This document shows, in pieces, positions 46,201-55,569 of a stretch of 64,000 nt of DNA. Source of the DNA: a virus; IMG/VR virus record IMGVR_UViG_3300020214_000007, positions 25,038 to 89,037 of that record. One strand, written 5' to 3'. The notes beneath the pieces are model-generated. The model ran no database searches. It was given only the letters and a program-made list of their open reading frames with translations, and was not told where the DNA came from. Made by a program: the position numbers and the translations under genes. Within the stretch, counting starts at the first letter, position 1. Each line of letters opens with the position of its first letter.

Positions 46201-49200
46201 CTCCGCATTACCATAGGTAGATGTTCCTGCCGCACTGCGCATTGTTGCTTTTGGATTTCTTCGAAATGCCGTTGCAAACGTTGGAATAAAAGTAAATGGA
46301 TCTTGTTCGGTTCTTCCACTCAAAGAAGACGGAATTGGCCTTGAAACATAATCTCCCATTCCTAAATTTTTCTTAAAAAATGGTACGATTCTGCCGAGCG
46401 GGTTAATCGAACTTCTACTTGCTGCAGCTACTGTTCCGGTTGTAAATGGGTCAATTAGTGAAGCATTCGATGCTCCTGCGCTTCCAAGTATTTCTCTTGC
46501 TGCTTTAAATCTATTTAATGTATTGATTAAATTGCCAGCGGTATTGCTTCCCTCTTCGTACCTAAAGGTTTTAAATGCAGAAATATTTAAAGCTGTGGAA
46601 AAAGCAGCTGCTTGAGCTTCTGCTTTTTGCGCAGAGGTGATTTTGCCCGATTTAACTAGATCATCAATTACTGAACCAATTTCGGAAATTACCGTTGTTG
46701 GGTTTGATGATGGAAGTAGTGCGCGCCTTTGAATGAGATATCTCATTATTTCGAATCCCATTTCATCGCTTCTGGTTACGATAGAAGAAGAGGACTCAAA
46801 CATTCTTGATTGAGCTGAAAAGTCCGTTACTTTTTCAAACTTTTTAATTCTACTAAAAGCTTTTGATATAGCTTGATATTCTTTAAGATTTGTTTGAGCA
46901 TACTTGCTTTTTATGGAATTTAAATCTACAGCTAAAGAGCTTATTATTTCTTTTGCTCTTGTAGGAGTTTGGGGTGACAATAGTTCGTCTACTGTAAATT
47001 TTAGAGGATTAAATTGCCCAGGAGTGCCGGGCCTTGCGATCTCAACAAGACCATTTTTAATATTTATTTCGCCTAAGCCTATTAGTTTCTCAATGTAGGC
47101 TCTAGATACTTTTTTGTCAAATCCATAACTTAAAGTTCTATCAGCAAAACGCGTAAAAGATTCCATCAATTGAGAGTGTGAAGCTATTAAGGAATCGTCT
47201 ACAGCATTTCTTACTTCATATCCGACAATTTTATTGGATGAATCAGTTACCCCCCTTAGTACGGCGGATGTTTTTTTACCAAAACCCCCAATTGTAAATG
47301 GTTCATCTATATTAGATGAAAGAATTTTACCTATAACTGCTTCGTTATTTATATCACCTTGTCTATTGTATAACCTGCCAAAAAATCTAAATAAAGAGTT
47401 GGGTTGATCAACATCATAGTCTAATCGTTCTTTTATTTTCCCTGATAAACCAGTTGCGGTCCTTGCTTGAGGTGTTGTTTCTGCACCAGCTAATTCTGCC
47501 GTTCTGGTGAACATTGAAGATGTCCCAACAGCAAGGGGCCTGTAAAAGCCCTGTACTGACTGTGTTACGACTTCATTTTTGTTTTTAATGTTTTTAGCTG
47601 ACTGATAGGCAAACAGCTTGCCTTTGGTTCCCAAAAAACCGCCGGTACTATGCCAACTATATAAATCCGCTGTAAAGTCTTTATCACCGACTTTTCCAAC
47701 AAATGGATGCCTACCAACCGCCGAGGAAACTTTAAATTGACCAGCTTGAGACATAGCTTGAAAATCTTTAAATCCAAGAAGCTGAAGTGGATTAACGTTA
47801 ATAATTGGAACACGAACTTCAGTTGCTAAAAATTCTGCCGCTTTTCTTATGCCAGATGATATTGGATTAAGATTAACTAATTTAGGGGAATTGCCAGATC
47901 CAATCTTAAAAAATCCCCTTAGGTTACTTGCACCGGATTGTGTTCCCGCTTCAGCTCTAATTTGATCTATTACTGCTCTTGTGGTACTTTTTCCCAATCC
48001 ACTCCCAGTGGTTGGTGAATATGGAATATTACTAATTTCAACTTTATTTAAAACATTTTTACCAACTAATGGAGTTTGTGTACCCACCCTTAAGATTTTA
48101 GCGTTAAAAAAACTATCCTGATCTTTTAGATAATCGTCTAATGTGTATCTTTGTGCTCCAAAAAATTGAGACAAACTACCAAATGGGCCACTTGCTACCA
48201 TCTGCTTATTCTGTATTAAATAACCTATCATTTGTTCGTAGTTGTCGGTATCAAAACCCCTAGCCCTTAAGGCTGTCAACATCGCCGTTTCATCAGAGGT
48301 ATTAATTCCAATTGTTTTAGCTACACTCTCTCGAAGAGTGAATTGCTTATTCCTAACGGCAATCAGGTTGGCGGGATTTCTGCTGTTCAAGTTTCTTAAA
48401 CCCTGAAAATCCTCCTGTCTTAATTTAACATTTCTTAAAACAGACGAACTCGCCTCACGATTAAACTGTTGAGCTATTGTCTCTGCTGTTTTTTTTATAT
48501 TAACGCGAAAAAATCTGCCTTCATCCAAATACTCACTTTTGGAAAAGAAGTTTTTTAGAGTCTGATCTAATTCAAATATTTGCTGTTTTAGTTCAGCTGC
48601 TGTTAAGTTTAACTTTGCGCCCTGCCCTACGGTGCCTTCGTTGAATCTATCAATTAAAGACTGATAAAAATTAGCCTCTGGTCTTCTACCACCAAGAGTA
48701 ACTCTATTCTCAGCTGCTATATACTCAGGCGCTTTTAGGCCCTTAACTTTTTTCCATGGATATTCGCTGAAGTATATTTGATCAGAAAATCTTTTCGCGG
48801 CTTCTTCGTCGGCTCCTAAAATTTTTAATCTTTGTGCTAATTGTCTTTTGTATTCACCATCAAATACTTCTCTTCTAAATTTTTGAGAAATATAATTAAG
48901 AACTCCCAATTGATCTGTTGGTATGCCAACTTCTTTTTCAAATTGTTGCGCTAATCTTACTATGGGAGATGATCGTTTAGCGAGAAGGTTACTGAGAGAT
49001 CTTATGAAAATTGGATTTACATCTGCGTCTACGATATTTTCTGTTTTAAAATGTGCTTTAGATATTATTTTCTGAGCTACTGTAAGCAGGTCGGTTGAAG
49101 AGTCTAAATAAATCTGAGCTGCCTTAAGAGATTTGTATTCTTTAGCGCCCTGCGATAATCCTTGCCTTATTGCTTTATAGCCCGGTATATAATCAAGAAG

Positions 49201-50332
49201 AGTATTTATCTTCAAAGAATCTTCTAGACCATTATTTAATGCTCTTTTATCTCCTAAATAAATATCTTTGGCGATGTTTTTTGCTTTTGCGGAAAACGTT
49301 GCGTTAGGTTGCGCACCGTGTCTTGCGGCATAGAGATCGCCAACTGGATTTTTATGAGTTCCCTGAATAGCAACCATTGCTGACGATAATGCGCCAGTAG
49401 ATCTTTCGGAAAATTTAATTGTCTTGTCTAAAACATTGGCTACATCTGTTCCTAATTCAGATAAAGAACCTCTTAGAAAATTAGTTCTTTCATATAATTT
49501 CTTTTGAACCGGTGTTAATTGTTTATATCCATCATAGGCGCTATCCCATCTTTTTTCTGCTGTTCTAAAAAAGTTTAATGAACTGTTCTTAGAAGCCCCA
49601 GCCAAGCCAAGTGGGATCATAAATCCACCTATTTGAAAAGCCGCAGTTTTTGCTATGTCCTTTCCAATATCTATTGCCCTAGACGGATCATACCATTTTT
49701 TTCTTGGACCTTTTTCATCATCTTTTCTACCAAAAAGAGTTCTTCCAACAGTTTTATCCGCCGCATAAAAAGCCGGAACTTCGTACGGTAGTCTTCGCGC
49801 TTGTCTTACTAGAGACTGCTGTAGCTCATGTCTCCAATGCCATCCGATATTGCCTTGATTAAACCCGGCTTGAGCCATGCCGTATCCACGGTCAACAACG
49901 CCTTTTACGCCCTGATATCCAGTTATGAGTTGTCCGCGTTGCGTCTTTAAAGACTAGCGAATTAATGTTTTTAGGATCTTTTACTCTTGTAACACCCTCA
50001 AGCTCATCCAAAATACTGCGTATTTTTAGCATGCCGGTATGAGCTTTTGTTAAGGCGTTGGCCTTTCCTGCGCTCTCGGCTGCTTGCGCGGCTTGCGTCA
50101 GTTTAAAGCCAAGCTTAATTCCCTGGCCTCTTACGACTTTTCCTGCTACTGTTGCCGCAATACCAGTTGCCACCAAGGCGGTGGCCATTCTTACTATTGG
50201 GTTACCCTCAAGTGCTCTTGCTACAAATCCAGAATTTGGAGAAGGACCTATATCTTCTTCTAATGAAGGAGGAAAATCTCGTGAGGTTGCGCCAAAACCA
50301 ATATTGTGTATTGGTAAATTATCTCTTCTCAC
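43299..50332 (-). CDS. Tail tape measure protein, 2343 aa; two CGGA +1 sites
   Basis: Frames 50332-49892, 49878-45181 and 45068-43299 join by +1 shifts at CGG 49936 and 45264 (residues 133 and 1690) into one 2343-residue protein. Start is GTG at 50332, with AAAGGGG upstream. It directly follows the two chaperone-like genes, the usual position of a tape measure. It is long, largely helical, with hydrophobic Ala/Gly segments at residues 46-65 (IVRMATALVATGIAATVAG), near 240 and near 2074-2110 (ILAAGVGAIALGWFGG, then GLGAVGAVTVGAYSLL). Tape measures set tail length; at roughly 1.5 angstrom per residue of helix this one implies a long tail (inference). No enzymatic domain recognised. Confidence 0.87.
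45261..45264 (-). other. CGGA +1 recoding site O
   Basis: In-frame CGG follows GTT at residue 1689 of the tape measure. The zero frame turns into a Cys/Trp-rich tail of 26 codons; +1 reads STTGISAQNFAAASAAGSQQ and fills the apparent gap 45069-45180. Confidence 0.92.
49933..49936 (-). other. CGGA +1 recoding site P
   Basis: In-frame CGG follows ACG at residue 132 of the tape measure. The zero frame has 13 more codons then TGA; +1 reads QLITGYQGVKGVVDRGYG and is open for 1556 codons. Confidence 0.9.
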
Positions 50333-50343
50333 GTATTACCCCT

Positions 50344-50977
50344 TTATCTTTTTACTCCCCACAACCTTTGGGCGATAGGATCGTTATAGCGAGCCGCTCC
50401 CTCGCCCTTGGAAGCATCATGTCTTGCTGCTGTTCGTTGTTGCTTTTGTTGTTCTTCTTCTGGATCTATTATTTGAAGAGTTACATTGGTTGACTCTATT
50501 GCCAATATAGCCTGCTTAACTTCAATAATTTTCTCAGCTAAAGCTACTCGAGCAGCTAGTTGAGAATATGTTAGGGAATCCAAAAATTCTGGAGTATCTC
50601 CATGTATAGTAGCTAGCACAAAGGCTTTCATTAAGCCTCTAACTTGAGAAGCTTCAGCTCTTTTTTGATCAAGAATCTGCTTTGTCCTTTTGGGGGCAGA
50701 AAAACCTGAAAATTCTACTATTTGATCAGCTAAAGAACTAATTGCCCCAGGAGATACTTTATTAATGTCAAAATCATGCGGGTATACAACAGCGTATTTT
50801 ATAATTTCTTCTTCTGCGTCTGCGGAAGAAAAAATTCCATTATTTTTTAATAAAGCTATTTTATCAAATTCAAAAAAAGTTAATTCTTTAAATACAACTG
50901 TTTTACCGTTTTAAATCAACACTAAAAATAACAGAATATTTTTGCTTAAGCTCCCTTAGAGTTGATTCCTCGAGCAT
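50344..50977 (-). CDS. Tail assembly chaperone-like protein, 210 aa; CGGT +1 site at codon 24
   Basis: The visible long frame (50631-50344) is only the tail. Upstream, the same frame is open to about 50904, and the ATG at 50977 (MLEESTLRELKQKYSVIFSV) leads after 23 codons to AAA CGG TAA: the CGG is followed immediately by a stop. A +1 shift at CGG gives KTVVFKELTFFEFDKIALL and then the 180-residue remainder. The ATG overlaps closely with the preceding stop (TAAAATG), indicating coupling. Helical composition, size and place directly before the tape measure match tail assembly chaperones, which in many phages are themselves expressed through frameshifting; here the shift lies inside the gene rather than linking two genes. 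Confidence 0.85.
50905..50908 (-). other. CGGT +1 recoding site Q, immediately followed by stop
   Basis: Zero frame reads AAA CGG TAA, so only a 24-codon peptide is made without recoding. Taking CGGT as one unit gives AAA, CGGT, AAA, ACA, GTT and 186 open codons. Confidence 0.88.
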
Positions 50978-50978
50978 T

Positions 50979-51536
50979 TTAGAGCTGACGTACCTCTAAG
51001 GCAACGAACCCAGAAGCTTCCAAGACTTCTTGCGATATCAAAGAAGGCAATCCTGCCATTTCTGCAGTTAGTGCGTTCTTGTTATATGTTGGAAAAAGAA
51101 TGCACAGTTCCGATATAGCTTCTTCGTTCCACATATTGGCTTCTGCCGTACTTAGTTGACCCGCCTGCATGAGTGATTCCATTTTCTTAACCAACTGCTT
51201 ATATTCCAAACGAGAAAGAACTCGCCATACAATATGTTTATCGTAAGAAATTGAAGTAACATACACTTCTCCATATTGATTCTTCCACTGAATAATTTGC
51301 CCAGCTGTTGGACCATTTTGAAAAATTGGAGTTTCTTCAGCCAAGTCTTCAACAGAATTGACAGAAGCTGGATCAATGTTTTTTTCTTCGATTTCTGTGG
51401 TACCATCGTACTCTTTTACAAGAAGATCGCTTTCTAATTCTTGATCAGTTTCCATTATTACATCAGCCACGTCTGCATTCATTTCTTTGGCTAATTTTTG
51501 ATCTCTTCTAACTACTACTTTTTTAACATCTGACAT
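50979..51536 (-). CDS. Tail assembly chaperone-like protein (185 aa)
   Basis: An acidic N-terminal half is followed by a helical C-terminal domain (HIVWRVLSRLEYKQLVKKME, then EEAISELCILFP and GLPSLISQEVLEASGF), the pattern of chaperones that bind the tape measure before tail tube assembly. It has a strong AAGGAGA ribosome site, and a TACTATA-like box (TGCTATA) lies 43 bases before its ATG, so it probably heads the long leftward operon. It is followed by the recoded chaperone-like gene and the tape measure. Assignment rests on position, size and composition, not on a certain family match. Confidence 0.7.
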   Translation of the reverse strand: MSDVKKVVVRRDQKLAKEMNADVADVIMETDQELESDLLVKEYDGTTEIEEKNIDPASVNSVEDLAEETPIFQNGPTAGQIIQWKNQYGEVYVTSISYDKHIVWRVLSRLEYKQLVKKMESLMQAGQLSTAEANMWNEEAISELCILFPTYNKNALTAEMAGLPSLISQEVLEASGFVALEVRQL

Positions 51537-51578
51537 GTTTATTATCTCCTTAGGTTATTTGATTTAAATCCTATACAG

Positions 51579-51585
51579 TATAGCA
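51579..51585 (-). promoter_or_regulatory. Putative promoter box (TGCTATA, one mismatch to TACTATA)
   Basis: Lies in the 53-base gap before the chaperone-like gene; reads TGTGCTATACTG, which also fits an extended -10 element (TGn plus TATACT). Related boxes occur in four other gaps. Confidence 0.45.
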
Positions 51586-51589
51586 CAGA

Positions 51590-52618
51590 TTATGAACGAT
51601 ATGCTTTATTGCTGTTTATTGGTGGTTGTAATTTAATATTAGTATCATAGTATTTTGCGTTTTGAGTAACTGATGTTTTCTTTCCGGAATAAGGGTCTAA
51701 ATTAGTTGCAGCCTCTGTAAAATAAAAATCTCTAGCCACAAAAGCATAAGTCTCGATAAGGGGAATTCCTCCGCTTTGATACTCTGTAGACATCTGCATT
51801 AGATGTACATTTTGTAAAACAATTTTCATTGCGTTATTAACCCCAAATAGTTTTATTTTTCTTTCATTAACATCTGTAGAAATTAGTCTATCTAAATTGT
51901 CTCTTTGCTCCACTGAAGCCGTAGTGGTATTACTTGTGCCGGCAGTTGGAGAAAGACTTGTATCATCTACTCCATACATTATTATAAAATTAAAAGGAGG
52001 ATGAGCGCTAAAAATATTATGAGTATTATTGGAAGATCCTGTAGTTACTGCGGGATCTGCGGTAATTCTATCCAATTGACTATTTGCCCAATACTTTTCT
52101 ATATTTTCTTCATCTTTACGAGACTCGTTTTGAGATGCCATGACAGAAACAACACCAGTTCCATCTTTTTTCCCAGATATTGCTTGAACTCTCACTTGAG
52201 CGGCTTTTTCTAAAAGCTCTGTCATTCTTCTTGGATATCTTGAATATAAAGAAAACTGACCAGTAATAATTCTCGTTCCGTTCATTATCGCATCAAAATT
52301 ATAAGACCAAAAACCATATACTGCTTGTTTTTCTTGTTTAATCATAAAACCAAAACCCGAAATATCTAATTCATCTTTTTCATCGAACAATCCATCAATA
52401 TAAACTTTTACATCTTCTCCAGAAAAAAAGTAGTCATAATAATTACTAAAACGCGGATCCGCCTTGGAACTACCAGCCCAATAAAGATCCAAACCTGCAG
52501 TTAGCGGATCAAATGACCCATCTAAATTTTTAAGTCCAGGTCGTTGAGATAACGTACCATCATACGGGATATAGCCGGTAAATGGTCTATATGGATTAGG
52601 ATTATAAACACTAGTCAT
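51590..52618 (-). CDS. Tail tube-like paralogue 3 (342 aa)
   Basis: Shares with the two following upstream genes a common plan: an opening FSGEDVKVYIDG strand, a central TRIITGQFSLYSRYPRR segment equivalent to the AGSLIF strand of the tube, a HPPFNFIIMYG strand and a late MKIVLQNVHLMQ, then IETYAFVARDFYF strand pair. It is longer than the tube because of insertions at both ends and a Ser/Thr-rich loop. It probably forms a specialised ring at one end of the tail tube or in the baseplate. An AAAGAGA ribosome site precedes the ATG. No in-frame CGG found in a phase check. Confidence 0.72.
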   Translation of the reverse strand: MTSVYNPNPYRPFTGYIPYDGTLSQRPGLKNLDGSFDPLTAGLDLYWAGSSKADPRFSNYYDYFFSGEDVKVYIDGLFDEKDELDISGFGFMIKQEKQAVYGFWSYNFDAIMNGTRIITGQFSLYSRYPRRMTELLEKAAQVRVQAISGKKDGTGVVSVMASQNESRKDEENIEKYWANSQLDRITADPAVTTGSSNNTHNIFSAHPPFNFIIMYGVDDTSLSPTAGTSNTTTASVEQRDNLDRLISTDVNERKIKLFGVNNAMKIVLQNVHLMQMSTEYQSGGIPLIETYAFVARDFYFTEAATNLDPYSGKKTSVTQNAKYYDTNIKLQPPINSNKAYRS

Positions 52619-52627
52619 ACAATCTCT

Positions 52628-53389
52628 TTACGGTTGATATATTTTTTCTATAAAATTTTTATAGTCTTCAACGGCATCACCAAAGGCATTTGTGCTCATT
52701 CTTAATCTCTCATCTTTTTGAGCTTGAAAACCAGTCGGATATCTTAAATCGTCATTAGCTGTATCTAAATGAATGAGTGGCTGAATACCCCTAGCCATAT
52801 AAGTATATGTCTGCTCGGTAATAAGATCGTCTATTGACATTGTGGTACCTTCATCTACTATCGTAATTCCATATATCTTCATTTTAGCAGATAGTCCATA
52901 TTCATTAAACATTGTAAAAACAACATCAAATGGAGGAAGCATATCTGCCAACGGTGCATAAAAACCTTTTGTGTTGGCAAGTATTTTTCTATAGGCATCT
53001 ATTCTATAGAAAACATATTCGTTAAATTGCGTAAAGATCATACTTCCCGCAATCGTTCTAGCGCCCTTTACAAATCCCCTTGTATTAACATGACCCAAAG
53101 TTCTAATCGGAGAATTTTCTCTGTGCATTGAATAAGAAATTGTTTGAAGTTCCGCCAACTCAAGAATATCACCTTGATTTGTTAAAAATCCATCTTCACC
53201 AATTTTTGGTATAATGATCGTTGCATGTATGTCCGCACCAGAAAAGGACATATCCGAAAAAGGATCGGGAAGAAGGTTATTCTTTCTAAATTCTTTTATT
53301 GATTCTTGATAATTTGAAAGCCTGTTTTTCCTAGAAGATATTGTTATCAGATTTGTAATATCTTTTACTTTTTCATTTTCAAAAGACAT
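52628..53389 (-). CDS. Tail tube-like paralogue 2 (253 aa)
   Basis: Clearly related to the neighbouring tube protein: FSGADIHATI, LQTISYSMHRENSPIRTLGH, RTIAGSMIFTQFNEYVFY, MLPPFDVVFTMFNEYGLSAK and LITEQTYTYMARGIQPL align with the tube motifs in the same order. It carries an insertion after the first strand and lies just after the intrinsic terminator, so it is probably expressed at a lower level than the tube itself. A likely role is a tube initiator or terminator ring. Confidence 0.75.
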   Translation of the reverse strand: MSFENEKVKDITNLITISSRKNRLSNYQESIKEFRKNNLLPDPFSDMSFSGADIHATIIIPKIGEDGFLTNQGDILELAELQTISYSMHRENSPIRTLGHVNTRGFVKGARTIAGSMIFTQFNEYVFYRIDAYRKILANTKGFYAPLADMLPPFDVVFTMFNEYGLSAKMKIYGITIVDEGTTMSIDDLITEQTYTYMARGIQPLIHLDTANDDLRYPTGFQAQKDERLRMSTNAFGDAVEDYKNFIEKIYQP

Positions 53390-53407
53390 AGTTCCTCTTT
53401 ATAAAAG

Positions 53408-53454
53408 AATTAGTCGGCGGCAGGGAGTCCCCATTTCTTTACCGCCGACTAATT
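53408..53454 (-). terminator. Intrinsic transcription terminator after tail tube gene
   Basis: A perfect 13-base inverted repeat (AATTAGTCGGCGG at 53408-53420 against 53442-53454) with a 21-base loop, followed on the minus strand by CTTTTAT. It lies in the gap between the major tube gene and its paralogue, where partial termination would favour sheath and tube production. Confidence 0.85.
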
Positions 53455-53472
53455 ACTTCGAATGTATTACAA

Positions 53473-54162
53473 TTACGGTCTGATAATTGCCGAATTCAAT
53501 CCGCTTGTGGTCACAGCATCTTTGTTGATTAGTGCGCCAAGGTCATCTTGATTGAATCTTTCAATTTGATCAGTTGTAATTCTATACATTGGACCGAGTT
53601 CACGAGCAACATATGTCATTGTTTCTTCGATAACGATGTCGTCCATCGAAGCGCCCGAACCTTCATTCAAAAGTTCGCATCCATATATTGAGCGTACGGC
53701 ACCTTGACCATATTCGTTGACGAATGTGATCGTAATGTCAAACGGTGGAATTTGGTCTGCATAGTAAGGGGTCTTGCTTACTACGTCTCTTGCCTGATTC
53801 GAAAACTCAGCAATTCCCCTCTTATGCGTTGGGTCGCCGGGAAGAGTGTTGTGAGCCCTAGTAAAGAATTTCATTTCAGTAGAGGTATTGTGATGCGTCT
53901 CGAGCATCTGATAAAGTGCTGGACGATCAAACACTGTAAAAATCAATGATCCAGCAATTCCTCTTTTTCCCCTAGAGAAAGAACGTGGGTTGGGTGAACC
54001 CATTGTGTAAATCGGTGCTTTTTCTCTAGTCACTGAAAAAGTGATTCCAGAAAGAGCGCCTATCTCTACGCCACCAAACGTGGCAACAATATCTGCACCA
54101 GAAAACGTTGTGTATGTGTTAAGATACTTGTTTACTGGGCTATCATAGTATTCGCCTGCCAT
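53473..54162 (-). CDS. Major tail tube protein (229 aa)
   Basis: Follows the sheath gene, the standard order in contractile phages. Motifs: FSGADIVATFGGVEIGALSG, TFSVTREKAPIYTMG, RGIAGSLIFTVFDRP, PPFDITITFVNEYGQGAV and EETMTYVARELGPM, the strand pattern of tube proteins in SPO1-like and jumbo myoviruses. A strong GGAGGG site precedes the ATG and a strong terminator follows the gene, consistent with high expression. Two degenerate paralogues follow downstream. Confidence 0.82.
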   Translation of the reverse strand: MAGEYYDSPVNKYLNTYTTFSGADIVATFGGVEIGALSGITFSVTREKAPIYTMGSPNPRSFSRGKRGIAGSLIFTVFDRPALYQMLETHHNTSTEMKFFTRAHNTLPGDPTHKRGIAEFSNQARDVVSKTPYYADQIPPFDITITFVNEYGQGAVRSIYGCELLNEGSGASMDDIVIEETMTYVARELGPMYRITTDQIERFNQDDLGALINKDAVTTSGLNSAIIRP

Positions 54163-54224
54163 ATACCCTCCAATCGGTACTTATAAAATGCAGTGTGTGT
54201 GTTTATTTATTTTTATTTATTTGA

Positions 54225-55454
54225 TTAACCAAGTTCAACTGCGATTTGAACTTCAATATTTCTAAGTTCAAATGCCGGAGTCAAAACAAGGTCAATCAAA
54301 GCCTTGCTCTCAGATGCAATATACTTGATATTGAAATCACTATCAAGTATTGCACCAAGCATCTGCATGCCTCTAAGGGCTGATGTTATTGCGGTCTCCA
54401 TCGAATTTCTAACTTGAATTGTCGAAGGCTGACCAATAAACTTCTGGCAGCTTTGACGAACAACGAGGGTAGCTTCGTTAATAATTCTGAGAGTTGTCAA
54501 TCTTGTGTAGTCAGACGCAGAACCCGCAAAGGTGATTCCATCAGAAAACACTGGTGCTCTATTAAAGTTAAGCGTTACAGCGTTAACACCCTTGGCCGAA
54601 AGCGCGGTCAAAGTGGTCTTTGAAGCGTTGTACCTAAGGGATGTAATGTTATACACGTTCTTATTAATCGTTGAAATGTATGAAGCCATTCTGCTAAGTG
54701 CTGCTGCTGTTGCGCACGCTCCATTGGAGTAACCCCATGCCTCTGGATACGCTGACGGCTTAAGTTCGGTTGCGACAACCATAGCATGGCGCCCAATCTC
54801 CTTAAGCGTTGTGTCGGCATCGCGATCCGCAAGCGATGACAATGCCAAGTGTGTAGAAACTTGTGCTGGAGTCATAACCTCATTTGTCCCCGAGTAGGGC
54901 TTAATACCCAACACTGCGAAGCAGGGGTGCGAGTTTTCTGTAATTGACTTGACTAAATTTGAGATTTTGTATACCCAGCTATTTGTTGCTGTTGTGGTAT
55001 TATTTGCATAAAATCCAAAATCTGGGCTCGAAGGAGTAGACGCCCATTCTTCTGGAGCTCCACCCCTACCCCATGGAACTAAAATATCTGGCTGTGATGC
55101 TTCTGCGGCTGCAAAAGCGGGTACCAAAACATCGCCACCAGCATTTGTGCTAGTCACAGTGCCAGCGGTGTGATTCCACGTAGTGTCACTTGGTAATGGA
55201 ACCATATAAATTCTTTCTGCACCACCAGCCACTAGCTCAACATATGCTCTGTGGCAGTGCGAATTTTCACCAAAAGCCTCAGTAACATCAGCTTCATTTG
55301 TGCAAAGAACTACATCTAGATCGGCTACGTTACCCTCACCATCGGCTGTTGTTCTTTTGGCTAATACAACAACTCTAGGGCCCACCGGGCTATCTTGACG
55401 AGAAATGCTATAAAAGCGATCTTTAATAATTGTTTTTACACCTGGTAATGCCAT
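54225..55454 (-). CDS. Major tail sheath protein (409 aa)
   Basis: N-terminus MALPGVKTIIKDRFYSIS followed by GPRVVVLAKRT and a Rossmann-like core (GGAERIYMVPLP), then the conserved C-terminal sheath domain: GVNAVTLNFNRAPVFSDGIT, RLTTLRIINEATLVVRQSCQ, KFIGQPSTIQVRNSMETAIT and a final handshake-type strand IEVQIAVELG. A very good GGAGGT ribosome site and a TACTATA box 47 bases upstream indicate strong expression. Each sheath subunit surrounds the tube and contracts on infection. No in-frame CGG found. Confidence 0.92.
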   Translation of the reverse strand: MALPGVKTIIKDRFYSISRQDSPVGPRVVVLAKRTTADGEGNVADLDVVLCTNEADVTEAFGENSHCHRAYVELVAGGAERIYMVPLPSDTTWNHTAGTVTSTNAGGDVLVPAFAAAEASQPDILVPWGRGGAPEEWASTPSSPDFGFYANNTTTATNSWVYKISNLVKSITENSHPCFAVLGIKPYSGTNEVMTPAQVSTHLALSSLADRDADTTLKEIGRHAMVVATELKPSAYPEAWGYSNGACATAAALSRMASYISTINKNVYNITSLRYNASKTTLTALSAKGVNAVTLNFNRAPVFSDGITFAGSASDYTRLTTLRIINEATLVVRQSCQKFIGQPSTIQVRNSMETAITSALRGMQMLGAILDSDFNIKYIASESKALIDLVLTPAFELRNIEVQIAVELG

Positions 55455-55500
55455 TTGTTTTCGACCTCCGAGTCACGGATTCTTTATATAACTCAGAACA

Positions 55501-55507
55501 TATAGTA
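55501..55507 (-). promoter_or_regulatory. Putative promoter box TACTATA before sheath
   Basis: Exact TACTATA on the minus strand in the 115-base gap upstream of the sheath gene, 47 bases from its ATG. The rest of this gap is AT-rich and holds no gene that I can see. Confidence 0.5.
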
Positions 55508-55569
55508 ATGAACAACCTATAAAAACAAAGTACATTTTATTTTTTAATACTAGAATTACATATTTAAAA

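Noticed and set aside
4667-50908. Sequencing or assembly indels as the cause of the frame breaks
   Set aside because: Random indels would go in both directions, favour homopolymers and strike all genes. Here all 17 are +1, all are at in-frame CGG, only one lies near a homopolymer, and in-frame CGG is otherwise absent. A systematic miscall inserting C before GG would not explain the missing in-frame CGG elsewhere. Raw reads would settle it.
50905-50915. A classical slippery heptamer for -1 frameshifting in the chaperone gene
   Set aside because: No X XXY YYZ heptamer lies at the joint, and the required shift is +1, not -1.
54190-54222. Short GT and TTTA simple repeats upstream of the tube gene
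   Set aside because: Ordinary low-complexity AT-rich spacer with no symmetry or regulatory pattern.
55455-55569. A tRNA or small RNA gene in the largest gap
   Set aside because: The 115-base gap is AT-rich with no cloverleaf arms or T-loop consensus; only a TACTATA box and ribosome site are visible. The gap at 60061-60161 was checked with the same result.
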